Positions 23,058 to 32,895 of a stretch of 64,000 nt of DNA are shown here, piece by piece; position 1 is the first letter of the stretch, and each line of letters opens with the position of its first letter. A program made the translations under genes and the position numbers. The stretch covers positions 1,302,001 through 1,366,000 of the forward strand of contig NZ_CP087131.1 of the NCBI RefSeq assembly GCF_020911865.1, in the 5' to 3' direction. A model generated the notes under the pieces. That model was not told where the DNA came from. It did no database searches and saw only the letters and a list, made by a program, of their open reading frames with translations. The stretch is from Chryseobacterium sp. C-71. GTDB lineage: Bacteria; Bacteroidota; Bacteroidia; Flavobacteriales; Weeksellaceae.

Positions 23058-24944
23058 TTATTTCACTTCCTCAAAATCTGCATCCTGAACGTCTTCCGCT
23101 CCGTTTGCCTGACTTTGGTCTTGTGCTCCTGCTTCAGCACCTTGACCTTGTGCATACATTTCTTCAGATGCTGCCATCCAAGCTGCATCTAGAGCCTCGG
23201 TTTTAGCTTTTACATCGTCACCGTTTTTAGCTTCGAAAGCGGTTTTCAACTCTGCGTGAGCAGTTTCGATCGCTGCTTTTTTGTCAGCAGATAATTTATC
23301 ACCAAATTCTTTCAATTGCTTCTCAGTCTGGAAGATCAATCCGTCAGCTTTGTTGAAGATTTCAACTTCTTCTTTTCTCTTGTTGTCTGCTGCAGAGTTT
23401 TCCTGAGCTTCTTTTTTCATTCTTTCGATCTCCTCGTCAGAAAGACCTGAAGATGCTTGGATTTTAATAGATTGCTCTTTACCAGTTCCTTTATCTTTAG
23501 CAGAAACGCTCAAGATTCCGTTTGCATCGATATCGAAAGTAACTTCGATCTGAGGAACTCCTCTTTGTGCTGGTGGAATATCTGTCAAGTCAAATCTACC
23601 GATTTCTTTGTTATCGTTGAACATTGGTCTTTCACCTTGTCCTACTCTAATGCTTACAGCTGGCTGGTTGTCAGAAGCTGTAGAGAATACTTCAGATTTT
23701 TTAGTTGGGATCGTTGTGTTTGCATCAATTAATTTAGTGAAAACAGACCCCATAGTTTCGATACCTAAAGAAAGTGGCGTAACGTCTAATAAAAGTACGT
23801 CTGTCACATCTCCTGTAAGAACTCCACCTTGGATAGCTGCACCAATTGCTACAACCTCATCCGGGTTAACCCCTTTTGAAGGTTTTTTACCGAAGAATTT
23901 CTCAACTTCCTCTTGAATAATTGGGATTCTTGTAGAACCACCTACCAAAATCACTTCGTCAATATCTGAGATAGAAAGACCTGCATCAGAAAGCGCTTTT
24001 TTACAAGGCTCCATAGATCTTCTTACCAAGTCTGCAGATAACTGCTCAAATTTAGCTTTAGTTAAAGTCTTCACTAAGTGTTTAGGACCTGTAGCTGTAG
24101 CTGTAATATATGGAAGGTTGATTTCAGTTTGAGGAGAAGAAGACAATTCGATTTTTGCTTTTTCAGCAGCTTCTTTCAATCTTTGTAATGCGATAGCATC
24201 ACCTTTAAGATCTACACCTTCTTCAGCTTTGAATTCGTCTGCCATCCAGTTGATAATTACATCATCAAAGTCATCACCTCCTAAGTGTGTATCACCATTT
24301 GTAGATAATACTTCGAAAACTCCGTCTCCTAAATCAAGGATAGAAACGTCAAAAGTACCACCACCTAAATCGTAAACTGCGATTTTTTGGTCTTTATGAG
24401 ACTTGTCCATACCATAAGCCAAAGCTGCTGCTGTAGGCTCATTGATGATTCTTTCTACTTTAAGACCTGCGATTTCTCCTGCTTCTTTAGTAGCTTGTCT
24501 CTGAGCATCGTTAAAGTAAGCCGGAACAGTAATTACCGCTCTTGTTACTTCCTGTCCAAGATAATCTTCAGCAGTTTTCTTCATTTTCTGAAGGATCATT
24601 GCAGAAATTTCCTGTGGCGTATATTCTCTGTCGTCGATTTTTACTTTTACCGTATCATTTGGTCCGCTTACTACTGCGTAAGGTACTCTTGAAACTTCAG
24701 AAGCATCATCTTTGAAATGTGTTCCGATGAATCTTTTGATAGAATATACAGTTTTTGTAGGGTTTGTTACAGCCTGTCTTTTTGCAGGATCTCCTACTTT
24801 TCTTTCACCATCTTCTGTAAACGCTACAATAGAAGGCGTTGTTCTTTTTCCTTCTGCATTAGGGATCACTACAGCATCTTTACCTTCCATTACTGCAACG
24901 CAAGAGTTGGTAGTACCTAAGTCAATTCCGATTATTTTACTCAT
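23058..24944 (-). CDS. dnaK: Molecular chaperone DnaK (Hsp70)
   Basis: A 628-residue Hsp70. It starts with the ATPase signature [18 protein letters not shown], has [21 protein letters not shown] and [12 protein letters not shown], then the third Hsp70 signature [16 protein letters not shown], the interdomain linker [16 protein letters not shown], the peptide-binding beta sandwich and a helical lid with a Gln/Ala/Gly-rich tail ending in an acidic EEVK-type motif. It folds nascent and stressed proteins with DnaJ and GrpE in the cytoplasm. No dnaJ or grpE is adjacent, so it is an isolated dnaK locus. Its own terminator follows; the roughly 470-base upstream spacer holds the promoter and an inverted repeat. 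Confidence 0.98.
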   Translation of the reverse strand: MSKIIGIDLGTTNSCVAVMEGKDAVVIPNAEGKRTTPSIVAFTEDGERKVGDPAKRQAVTNPTKTVYSIKRFIGTHFKDDASEVSRVPYAVVSGPNDTVKVKIDDREYTPQEISAMILQKMKKTAEDYLGQEVTRAVITVPAYFNDAQRQATKEAGEIAGLKVERIINEPTAAALAYGMDKSHKDQKIAVYDLGGGTFDVSILDLGDGVFEVLSTNGDTHLGGDDFDDVIINWMADEFKAEEGVDLKGDAIALQRLKEAAEKAKIELSSSPQTEINLPYITATATGPKHLVKTLTKAKFEQLSADLVRRSMEPCKKALSDAGLSISDIDEVILVGGSTRIPIIQEEVEKFFGKKPSKGVNPDEVVAIGAAIQGGVLTGDVTDVLLLDVTPLSLGIETMGSVFTKLIDANTTIPTKKSEVFSTASDNQPAVSIRVGQGERPMFNDNKEIGRFDLTDIPPAQRGVPQIEVTFDIDANGILSVSAKDKGTGKEQSIKIQASSGLSDEEIERMKKEAQENSAADNKRKEEVEIFNKADGLIFQTEKQLKEFGDKLSADKKAAIETAHAELKTAFEAKNGDDVKAKTEALDAAWMAASEEMYAQGQGAEAGAQDQSQANGAEDVQDADFEEVK

Positions 24945-25412
24945 AATATTTTATTTTCTAATTTTAAAGTTTAATTACACTCTCACTTTCTCAATATCTG
25001 TACCATTAGAATTTTTGTGACAAATTGACAGTTTCGATTATTTTTAAATAAAACCGAGACAAATTTTAAACATAATATGTTCTAAGATGACAGTAATCAA
25101 CTTGTTTTTTCACCTCAAAAGTGACAAAGATTTTTAAAATGTTTTATTATTAAAAAGTTTACAAAATCCTTCAACAAGCTCAGATGACATTATTTAGATT
25201 TTTTTAATCATCGCCGGTGTCAGACTGATTCTGTCGAAGCCTTCTGTTGCTTTCAAACATTTTCTGTAAATCTAATGTGACTTATGTGTCTAAAAAATAA
25301 TTTCATTGCTTTAATGACTTTTCCTTCAACTAAAAATTTAATTAAGAATTAACTTTAGAATCAGATAAAACATGAGTTTTATTATTATTTTTGATAAATT
25401 TTACTAATACCT
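24945..25412. other. Divergent spacer between dnaK and ppk1
   Basis: About 470 non-coding bases. A TATTTTTG box at 25386-25393, 19 bases before the ppk1 ATG, may be its -7 element. An imperfect inverted repeat occupies 25168-25241. No CIRCE-type element was found near dnaK. Confidence 0.5.
25168..25241. repeat. Imperfect inverted repeat with CTTC-ACA / TGTC-GAAG arms
   Basis: CTTCAACAAGCTCAGATGACA-like left arm (25169-25189, quoted in spirit: its core is AAGCTCAGATGACA) and right arm core TGTCAGACTGATTCTGTCGA (25218-25237). This type of arm recurs in Bacteroidota intergenic regions. Confidence 0.5.
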
Positions 25413-27485
25413 ATGTCAGTACATTTTAATCCCAGAGATATTACCTGGTTGGCGTTTAATGAAAGAGTTTTACAAGAGGCAATGGACGAAAATGTGCCTT
25501 TGCATCTTAGAATCAGGTTCCTTGGTATTTTTTCAAACAATTTAGATGAATTTTTCAGAGTGCGAGTTGCAGGTCTTAAACGTGCAATGGATTTTAAGGA
25601 AAAAGTAATTGCAGAATCTTTCTATCAGCCGCCATCGAAAATTCTTCAGAGGATTAACGAAATTGTCATCAAACAACAGGCAGACTTCGACAAAACCTGG
25701 AAAAAAATTCAGGTTGAAATGGCAGAGCAGAAAGTTTTCATTAAAACTTCAAAAAATCTGAGTGCGAGACAAAAGGAGTTTGCAAGACAATATTTTGATG
25801 AGGTCGTAGAATCAAACGTGATTCCTATTCTTCTTCATGAAAATACGCCAATGCCTTACTACAGAGACAAAAGTTTGTACTTGGGCGTTGCCATGAGAAA
25901 AAAAGACTGGCAATATCACAGCAATTATGCAATTATTGAGATTCCTTCACGTTTTGTGGGAAGATTTGTGCTTTTGCCTACTGAAGATTTAGAAGAAAAA
26001 AATGTCATGCTTTTAGAAGATGTCATTACATTTAACTTGCCACACATTTTTTCCTATTTCGGATATGACGAGTTTTCTGCCAACTCTTTTAAAGTCACAA
26101 AAGATGCAGAAATGGACATCGATAATGACATCAAAACCAATTTTGCCGAGAAAATAGAAAAAGGTCTTAAAAACAGACGAAAAGGAAAACCTACCCGTTT
26201 TGTTTTCGATAAAGATATGGATAAGGCTTTACTCGAACTGCTCATCCGAAAATTAAATTTAAGCAAGAAAGACAGCATCATCCCTGGTGGAAAGATTCAT
26301 AATTTCAAACATTTTATGGATTTCCCGGATGTTTTTGAATATTATAAAAAACCTGTAGAAAGAACTTCATTTACGCATCAGGCTTTTGAGCACGGTGAAA
26401 GAGTAACTGATGTAATTTTGAAACAAGATGTCTTATTAAGTTTTCCTTATCATACTTATACGCCAGTAATCGATTTGTTGCGTGAAGCCGCAATGGATCC
26501 CGATGTAAAATCTATTCAGATTACGGCTTATCGTTTAGCCAGCAATTCAAAAATAAGCAACGCTTTAATCTACGCTGCCCGAAATGGCAAAGAAGTGACG
26601 GTAATGCTTGAGCTTCAGGCAAGATTTGATGAAGAGTCAAATCTGATGTGGAAAGAAATGTTTGAACCGGAAGGAATCACTGTTTTAATAGGAATTCCTG
26701 ACAAAAAAGTTCATGCTAAATTATGTATCATCAAAAAACGTGTACACAACAAAACGTTGCAATATGGTTTTGTAAGCACAGGAAATTTCAACGAAAAAAC
26801 CGCTAGAATCTACGGTGACCATTTGATAATGACTTCTGACAGAGGCATTATGGCAGATATTAATAAAGTTTTCACGGTACTTAAAAAACCTAAAGAAGAT
26901 TATCTTTCTGTGTTGAAAACGTGCAAAAACCTAATGGTTTGTCCACAGTTTATGCGTGAAAAAATTGTGCAGCATATCGATAAAGAAATTGAAGAAGCAA
27001 AAGCGGGCAGAAAAGCACAAATGATCGTAAAAGCCAATTCTATAAGTGATCGTGGATTGATTTTAAAAATGTATGAAGCTGCAGAAGCAGGTGTGGTGAT
27101 TAAAATAATTGTACGTGGAATTTATTGTGCCATTAATCAGAAAGATTTTAAAGAAAAAATAAAAGCCATCAGTATTGTAGACGAATATCTTGAGCATGCA
27201 AGAGTAATGTATTTCTACAATAAAGGTTCTGAAGATATGTACATTTCGTCAGCCGACTGGATGAACAGAAATTTGGACTACAGAATTGAAGCCGCTGCAA
27301 AAATCACAGATAAAAATCTAAAAAAAGAGCTGAAAGATATTTTGGATATTCAATTGAGAGACAATGTGAAAGCAAGAATTTTAGATAAAAAACTGAGCAA
27401 CGAGTACATCAGCAACGACCAGAAAGAATGCCGCTCGCAAATTGAAACGTATAAATATCTGAAAGCGAAAACGACTGGAAAATAG
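25413..27485 (+). CDS. ppk1: Polyphosphate kinase 1
   Basis: A 690-residue PPK1, the membrane-associated enzyme that builds inorganic polyphosphate from ATP reversibly. The N-terminal segment FNPRDITWLAFNERVLQEA and RFLGIFSNNLDEFFRVRVAGLKR are family signatures. The phospho-accepting His434 is in KKVHAKLCII (equivalent to His435 of the E. coli enzyme), followed by the phospholipase-D-like second half with GNFNEKTARIYGD and SADWMNRNLDYRIEA. Full length, all motifs intact. It is followed 122 bases later by the exopolyphosphatase gene, so polyphosphate synthesis and breakdown are encoded together. A TATTTTTG box at 25386-25393 may drive it. Confidence 0.97.
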   Translation: MSVHFNPRDITWLAFNERVLQEAMDENVPLHLRIRFLGIFSNNLDEFFRVRVAGLKRAMDFKEKVIAESFYQPPSKILQRINEIVIKQQADFDKTWKKIQVEMAEQKVFIKTSKNLSARQKEFARQYFDEVVESNVIPILLHENTPMPYYRDKSLYLGVAMRKKDWQYHSNYAIIEIPSRFVGRFVLLPTEDLEEKNVMLLEDVITFNLPHIFSYFGYDEFSANSFKVTKDAEMDIDNDIKTNFAEKIEKGLKNRRKGKPTRFVFDKDMDKALLELLIRKLNLSKKDSIIPGGKIHNFKHFMDFPDVFEYYKKPVERTSFTHQAFEHGERVTDVILKQDVLLSFPYHTYTPVIDLLREAAMDPDVKSIQITAYRLASNSKISNALIYAARNGKEVTVMLELQARFDEESNLMWKEMFEPEGITVLIGIPDKKVHAKLCIIKKRVHNKTLQYGFVSTGNFNEKTARIYGDHLIMTSDRGIMADINKVFTVLKKPKEDYLSVLKTCKNLMVCPQFMREKIVQHIDKEIEEAKAGRKAQMIVKANSISDRGLILKMYEAAEAGVVIKIIVRGIYCAINQKDFKEKIKAISIVDEYLEHARVMYFYNKGSEDMYISSADWMNRNLDYRIEAAAKITDKNLKKELKDILDIQLRDNVKARILDKKLSNEYISNDQKECRSQIETYKYLKAKTTGK

Positions 27486-27607
27486 TTCATGATAAGGGTT
27501 TAAAGTAGCTCAAAATCATTATAAACAATAAATTTTTGTACATTCGATTTTTAAAAACATTCGATTTTAAATTAAACAACTGAAATTCAATAAAATACAA
27601 TCTAAAA

Positions 27608-28492
27608 ATGATCATTGCAGCGATAGACATAGGAAGTAATGCAGCCCGACTTTTAATCAACGAGGTAAAAATTCAAAACGGAAAACCGGAATTTATTAAA
27701 TTAAATCTCCTGCGAATCCCTTTACGATTAGGAATGGATGTCTTCACCCTTGGAAAAATCGGGGTTGAAAGAGAAAAAATGGTCTTAGATTCAATGAAAA
27801 TTTTCAGTGATTTAATGAAAATTTATAAAGTTGAACATTACAGAGCCTGCGCTACAAGTGCGATGCGAGATGCCGAAAATGGAAAAGATATTATTGAAAA
27901 AGTAAAAAATTACGCAGATCTTTCGATAGAAATTATTTCCGGAGATGAGGAAGCGACTTTAGTGTACGAAAACCACGTTGCAGAAGGTCTTGACAAAGAT
28001 TTCGCCTATCTTTATGTAGATGTTGGCGGTGGTTCTACAGAGCTTACTTTCTACGAAAACGATCAAATGGTCTACGAAAAATCTTTCAACATCGGAACGA
28101 TCCGTCTTCTCAACAATCTCGTGACAGAAGACAACTGGAAGGAAATGAAAGAGGAAATAAAGGCCAACATCAGCAGCAAAAAACAGATTGTCGCCATCGG
28201 ATCAGGCGGAAACATCAATAAAGTGTTCTCGATGAGCAAAACCAAAGACGGCAAACCGATGTCAATCGCTTATCTGAAGAAGGCTTACAAAGAATTTAAT
28301 GATTTAACCGTTGAGGAAAGAATGACCAAATATGGTTTCCGACAGGACAGAGCGGATGTTTTGGTTCACGCCTTGAAAATCTACAATTTCGTGATGCATT
28401 GGGCAGAAATCAACAAAATTTTTGTTCCGAAAATTTCTGTTGCGGATGGATTGATTCATAATATTTATGAGAGGGTTTCGGGGGAGGAATAA
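27608..28492 (+). CDS. ppx: Exopolyphosphatase (Ppx/GppA family)
   Basis: A 294-residue Ppx/GppA phosphatase of the short form, with two actin-like domains only. Motifs: AAIDIGSNAARLLI (phosphate 1), the acidic EIISGDEEATLVYE, VDVGGGSTELTF (phosphate 2) and AIGSGGNINKV. The C-terminal HD-type domain of E. coli Ppx (about 500 residues) is missing, as is usual in Bacteroidota. It removes terminal phosphates from polyphosphate, or pppGpp, in the cytoplasm. It lies 122 bases behind ppk1, same strand, and may share its transcript. Which substrate is preferred cannot be read from the sequence. Confidence 0.93.
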   Translation: MIIAAIDIGSNAARLLINEVKIQNGKPEFIKLNLLRIPLRLGMDVFTLGKIGVEREKMVLDSMKIFSDLMKIYKVEHYRACATSAMRDAENGKDIIEKVKNYADLSIEIISGDEEATLVYENHVAEGLDKDFAYLYVDVGGGSTELTFYENDQMVYEKSFNIGTIRLLNNLVTEDNWKEMKEEIKANISSKKQIVAIGSGGNINKVFSMSKTKDGKPMSIAYLKKAYKEFNDLTVEERMTKYGFRQDRADVLVHALKIYNFVMHWAEINKIFVPKISVADGLIHNIYERVSGEE

Positions 28493-28591
28493 TGTTATAC
28501 ATGTTATAAGTAAAAAATTTCCTCATTCAAATTCTGCTTAACGGAAGTAATCATAATAACTCAAGTTTCTGAATAATTAAGGTAAAGAATT

Positions 28592-29575
28592 ATGTATTTA
28601 AAGAAAATTATAATAATCAATCTTACTTTTCTAAATATATTTTTTTATGCCCAATTTGAAAAGAAAATAATAGAGACTGATAGTACCCGTATTGAAATAA
28701 TTAAAAATTCAAAATACAAGGTTTTTAATGAAATATACAAGTATAAAGATTCTATTTGGAGTAAAGTTACATTTATCAATGACACACTAAAATTAAAAAG
28801 TAAAGGCTGGACCACAAAACAACATAAACGGCTAGGCTTTTGGCAGGAATATAATGAAGACGGTGATTTGATGTACTCTAGAGATTATGATAAAAATACT
28901 TGTATTATTAATTCAAAGCTTTACCCATATTACGATTTATTAGTTGAGACGAAAAAAAAAGCAGATAAATTGATTCTTGAAAATTATGGTGAAAAATTCA
29001 TGAATAATCATGTGATTTTCGAGTTTTATTGTTCTGCATATGAAAATAGTAAATATGTAGGTTCGTGGGATGAACCTTTGACAGATAGACCCAATCGCTT
29101 TATTTTCGATTACAGTATTAGATTAAAAAAAACTGATAAGCCAACCTACTTACGAATTGAAATTGATAAGAACGGACAGTTTGTTCCCCAAGAACATTAT
29201 TATAATTACGCTGGTTTTGAGAAAATTAAAGAAAAAAATAAAATATTCAGAATTTCAAAAGATGATGCAATCGCAATTGCAAATAAAAAAGGACTTAACA
29301 GCAACAATAGTGGGAAAGTTCAAGATTATTTAGTTTGGGAAAGCTTGAAAACTAAAGAGTTTTATAATGGTCATTTTAGATATTATATTACAAATCTAGT
29401 TGACAAAATTCATTATAAAAAATCAGAAGATAGGAAAGGTATTATATATAAATTTGATGTTTATGTTTTTAATCCATGGACAGGAAAATTTTTAGAAAAA
29501 AAGAAAATGAAATCTATTGAAGAATCAGGAAAAGTAAGCGGTCATAAAACAGGACTTCTCCCTGATGAAGAATAA
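28592..29575 (+). CDS. Secreted protein of unknown function
   Basis: A 327-residue protein with a signal peptide (cleavage likely after FYAQ, residue 21) and a hydrophilic, Lys/Asn-rich body. The early part (residues about 40-110) contains SKGWTTKQHKRLGFWQEYNEDGDLMYSRDYD, reminiscent of MORN-like toxin-antitoxin repeat proteins (a G-x-W-x-E-Y-x-x-x-G-x-L pattern), but only one such unit is clear. The remainder is beta-rich with a charged tail. No enzyme motif is seen. It is more AT-rich than ppk1 and ppx and may be acquired. It stands alone. Confidence 0.6.
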   Translation: MYLKKIIIINLTFLNIFFYAQFEKKIIETDSTRIEIIKNSKYKVFNEIYKYKDSIWSKVTFINDTLKLKSKGWTTKQHKRLGFWQEYNEDGDLMYSRDYDKNTCIINSKLYPYYDLLVETKKKADKLILENYGEKFMNNHVIFEFYCSAYENSKYVGSWDEPLTDRPNRFIFDYSIRLKKTDKPTYLRIEIDKNGQFVPQEHYYNYAGFEKIKEKNKIFRISKDDAIAIANKKGLNSNNSGKVQDYLVWESLKTKEFYNGHFRYYITNLVDKIHYKKSEDRKGIIYKFDVYVFNPWTGKFLEKKKMKSIEESGKVSGHKTGLLPDEE

Positions 29576-29753
29576 TTTGACCAAATACAATTAAAATGAA
29601 AAGTCATTTTATTATTTTTGTGATGCTAACAATATTTAATAATAATTTAAAGAACGTTCATTATTTAATTAAATATTTAACCATTTCATAACCTTCCCGT
29701 AAAACCCTCACAACCTACAACCTTCATTTTTGCATAAATAATAAATTGTAAAA
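29576..29753. other. Spacer before the T9SS protein
   Basis: Non-coding. A CATTTTTG sequence near 29725-29732, one base off the -7 box, precedes the start by about 22 bases. A 31-codon frame (29596-29691) is judged chance. Confidence 0.3.
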
Positions 29754-32700
29754 ATGAAGAACAAATACCTTTTGAGAGGCCTCTTGCCTATCGCCGCATT
29801 ATTTCACGGTGCGCTTACTGCACAGACTACCTTAGTTCATTACTGGAACTTTAACAACAGTACATCTCTTGCAGCAATTACCACTCCAACATCATCGCTT
29901 TTGAATGGTTCAATCACAGCAGTGTCTACCGGAACAGGAAATACTGATACTTACGTTGATTTTGCAAATGGTACCAATCAAAATTTCAATATTGAAAATT
30001 TGAACGCCAGAAACGGTGACGCTTCCGGAACACATTTAAGATATAATTATCCGATCAACGGAAATGTGCAGTTTCTTTTACCAACTACAGGATATAACAA
30101 TGTTGTCGTAAAATTCACAACAAGAAGATCGGGATCAGGAGCAGGAAATCAAAACTGGTTTTACTCTTTAGACGGAACTACTTTTGTCCCTTACCAAACA
30201 GTAACTTCACAGGACGCCAACCCACAATTGATCACGTTTGATTTTTCAGCAATTGCAGGAGTTTCAAACAACCCAAATTTTAAGTTAAAAGTAGAATTCT
30301 CTCAAGGTGGCGGAGGAGCTGTAGGAAACAACAGATTTGATAACTTCACCGTTGATGCCACTCCGACAGGAGGTGTTGACACGACTCCACCGACCGTTGC
30401 CTATTTGCCTGCAAACAACGTGAACAACGCTTCTACAACAGTAAATCCTACGATTACATTTAACGAAAACGTAAGATTAATTGACAACTCTGCAATCACT
30501 TCTTCGAACGCTCAAAGTTTGGTTGAATTAAGATTAAACAACGCTACCGGAACTGTTGTTCCTTTCACCACGACTTTCGCCAACAATGCAATAACGGTAA
30601 TTCCAACCGCTGGTTTGGTTCCGAATCAGACCTATTATTTAGCTTTAAAACCCAATCTAATTGAAGATACGAGCGACAATGCGGTAACGGCGGCGGCTTC
30701 AAGTACTTTCACTACAGCAGGAACGAGCATTGTCCTGGAGAAAAACTTAATTAAAGTCAATGAAAATGCTGGAACTTTAGCATTTAAGATCAATGTGACC
30801 AACCCTTCGAATGCAACTGTGAATTTGGTGGTAAAACCCGCTTCTTTCAATACAGCTAACAGCAGTGATTTTACTTTAGCTACTCAAACCATTAACATTA
30901 CGCCATCAACGACAAGCGTCACAGTTAATATTCCGATCATCGACGATACTTTGGAAGAGCAGCAGGCTGAATATTTTGTGGTTGGCCTTGAGAATCCGGT
31001 TGGTGCAACGATTACAGGCGATACTAATTCTACTGTTTATATTATTGATAATGATAAAGCGGCTCCGGTTCCTTCCAATCAAATTTCATTAAATTATATC
31101 GGAAGTTTTGATCCTTCAGGAAACAGCACAAGTTCTACTGAAATTGTAGTTCACGATGCAGCAACACAAAGATTATTTACGATCAGTTCGTTAACCGATG
31201 TTTTTGATATCATTAATTTCTCAAATCCGACTACACCAACAGTTATTCAAACTGTTAATATGGCACCTTACGGAGGGATTACGAGCATCGCAGTAAAGAA
31301 CGGAATTATCGCAGTAGCTTCTCCGAACGGAACAAATCCTCAAGGAAATGGTTCGGTTGTATTTTTCGACATTAATGGAGTTTTCCTGAAACAACTTAAC
31401 GTTGGCGTTTTGCCAGACATGATCACGTTTACACCAGACGGAACAAAAGTAATGACTGCCAACGAAGGCGAACCCAACGATGCCTACACAGTAGATCCCG
31501 AAGGTTCAATCAGCATTATTGACGTACCTACTTTGACGGTGGCAGGAATTCAGGCTTTGACGCAAACGAATGTTACCACACTTGGATTCACTCAGTTTAA
31601 CGGAACGGAAGCTACTTTGGCAGCGACCGGAGGAAGAAAAGTAAAGTCAACGAGCACTTTGGCTCAGGATTTAGAACCTGAATACATTGCTATCAGTCCG
31701 GACAGCCAGAAGGCATGGGTTTCTTGTCAGGAAAACAATGCGATCATTGAGGTTAATTTAGCGACAAAAGCATTGACTGGAATTTGGGGATTAGGTAAAA
31801 AAGACATGAGTCTTCCCGGAAACGGCTTCGACGCTTCAGACAATAACGGTGAAGTTTTGATTGCCAACTGGCCTGTAAAAGCGTATTACAATCCAGATGC
31901 AATGGCATCTTATAAAATCGGAAATACCAATTATCTGGTTACTGCAAACGAAGGAGACGAAAAAGATTTAGGCGGATTTAGTGAAAGAACAACAGTGGGA
32001 GCCAATGGATATGGTTTAGATTCAACAGTTTTCCCGAATGCTTCGATTTTAAAAGCTTCTCATAATCTAGGAAGATTCAGAACAACAAGTGTCAACGGAA
32101 ATACAGATGGTGATGCTGAATACGAAGAAATTCATGCTTTGGGAGCAAGATCATTCTCAATTTTCAATACAGATACCAAACAGTTAGTTTTCGATAGCGG
32201 AGATCAGTTTGAAAGACACACTGCAGCCTACCATCCATTGATTTTCAATGCCGATAACGAAGCCAACGGAGCCAAAACCCGAAGTCGTGCAAAAGGTCCT
32301 GAACCGGAAGGCGTAACTTTAGGAACCATCGGAACGCAGACTTTCGCATTCATCACTTTGGAAAGAACCGGCGGTGTGATGGTTTATAACGTTACAGATC
32401 CGAACAACGTGATTTTTGTAGATTACAAACATTCAAGATCAACTTCTGCATTTGGAGGAGACAACGGTCCGGAAGGAATCACGTACATTCCGCCTGCAAA
32501 TATGAATAACGGAAAAGGTTACGTTATCGTTGCCAACGAGATCAGCGGAACTTTGTCGATGTATGAAGTTGCCCTTTCGTCAACGTTATCTACGGGTGAA
32601 GTTAAAACCGAGAAAGCAACCTTCAACATCTTCCCGAATCCTGTGAACAAAGGAAACACCTTATATTTCAACAGAGCTCAGGGTTATGAATTGTATGACA

Positions 32701-32822
32701 TGAGCGGAAAACTTCTTGGAAAAGAAAAATCTGCCTTAACCATCGACACTTCAAAACTAAACACCGGAGTTTATTTAATTAAAACTTCAGAAGGAGAAGT
32801 GAAGAGAGTAATTGTAAAGTAA
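29754..32822 (+). CDS. Choice-of-anchor I protein with type IX secretion C-terminal domain
   Basis: A 1022-residue secreted protein. Order: signal peptide (to about residue 22, TAQ); an N-terminal beta-sandwich (23-200); a Big_5-type Ig-like domain (TTPPTVAYLPANNVN... PNQTYYLALKPNLIEDTSDN, about 205-325); a Calx-beta domain (VNENAGTLAFKINV...IIDND, about 330-435); a beta-propeller of the choice-of-anchor I type (TFTPDGTKVMTANEGEPND, PEYIAISPDSQKAWVSCQENNAIIEVN, GPEGITYIPP; about 440-945); and a T9SS sorting domain (NIFPNPVNKGNTLYF...YDMSGKLLG...GVYLIKTSEGEVKRVIVK). The sorting domain sends it through the outer membrane, usually to be anchored at the surface. Substrate or partner is unknown. 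It has its own terminator. Confidence 0.9.
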   Translation: MKNKYLLRGLLPIAALFHGALTAQTTLVHYWNFNNSTSLAAITTPTSSLLNGSITAVSTGTGNTDTYVDFANGTNQNFNIENLNARNGDASGTHLRYNYPINGNVQFLLPTTGYNNVVVKFTTRRSGSGAGNQNWFYSLDGTTFVPYQTVTSQDANPQLITFDFSAIAGVSNNPNFKLKVEFSQGGGGAVGNNRFDNFTVDATPTGGVDTTPPTVAYLPANNVNNASTTVNPTITFNENVRLIDNSAITSSNAQSLVELRLNNATGTVVPFTTTFANNAITVIPTAGLVPNQTYYLALKPNLIEDTSDNAVTAAASSTFTTAGTSIVLEKNLIKVNENAGTLAFKINVTNPSNATVNLVVKPASFNTANSSDFTLATQTINITPSTTSVTVNIPIIDDTLEEQQAEYFVVGLENPVGATITGDTNSTVYIIDNDKAAPVPSNQISLNYIGSFDPSGNSTSSTEIVVHDAATQRLFTISSLTDVFDIINFSNPTTPTVIQTVNMAPYGGITSIAVKNGIIAVASPNGTNPQGNGSVVFFDINGVFLKQLNVGVLPDMITFTPDGTKVMTANEGEPNDAYTVDPEGSISIIDVPTLTVAGIQALTQTNVTTLGFTQFNGTEATLAATGGRKVKSTSTLAQDLEPEYIAISPDSQKAWVSCQENNAIIEVNLATKALTGIWGLGKKDMSLPGNGFDASDNNGEVLIANWPVKAYYNPDAMASYKIGNTNYLVTANEGDEKDLGGFSERTTVGANGYGLDSTVFPNASILKASHNLGRFRTTSVNGNTDGDAEYEEIHALGARSFSIFNTDTKQLVFDSGDQFERHTAAYHPLIFNADNEANGAKTRSRAKGPEPEGVTLGTIGTQTFAFITLERTGGVMVYNVTDPNNVIFVDYKHSRSTSAFGGDNGPEGITYIPPANMNNGKGYVIVANEISGTLSMYEVALSSTLSTGEVKTEKATFNIFPNPVNKGNTLYFNRAQGYELYDMSGKLLGKEKSALTIDTSKLNTGVYLIKTSEGEVKRVIVK

Positions 32823-32845
32823 AATTTTCATATTTGATTTTAATG

Positions 32846-32880
32846 AAGCCTCGAGATTTTTCGGGGCTTTTTGTTTTTAT
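32846..32880 (+). terminator. Terminator of the T9SS protein gene
   Basis: AAGCC-T-CGA (32846-32854) pairs with TCG-G-GGCTT (32861-32869), followed by a T-rich tract. It starts 24 bases after the stop. Confidence 0.8.
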
Positions 32881-32895
32881 TCATAAGAAGCAATT

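Noticed and set aside
29596..29691. 31-codon hydrophobic frame before the T9SS protein
   Set aside because: No promoter, no homologous pattern recognised, and such frames are expected by chance in AT-rich DNA.
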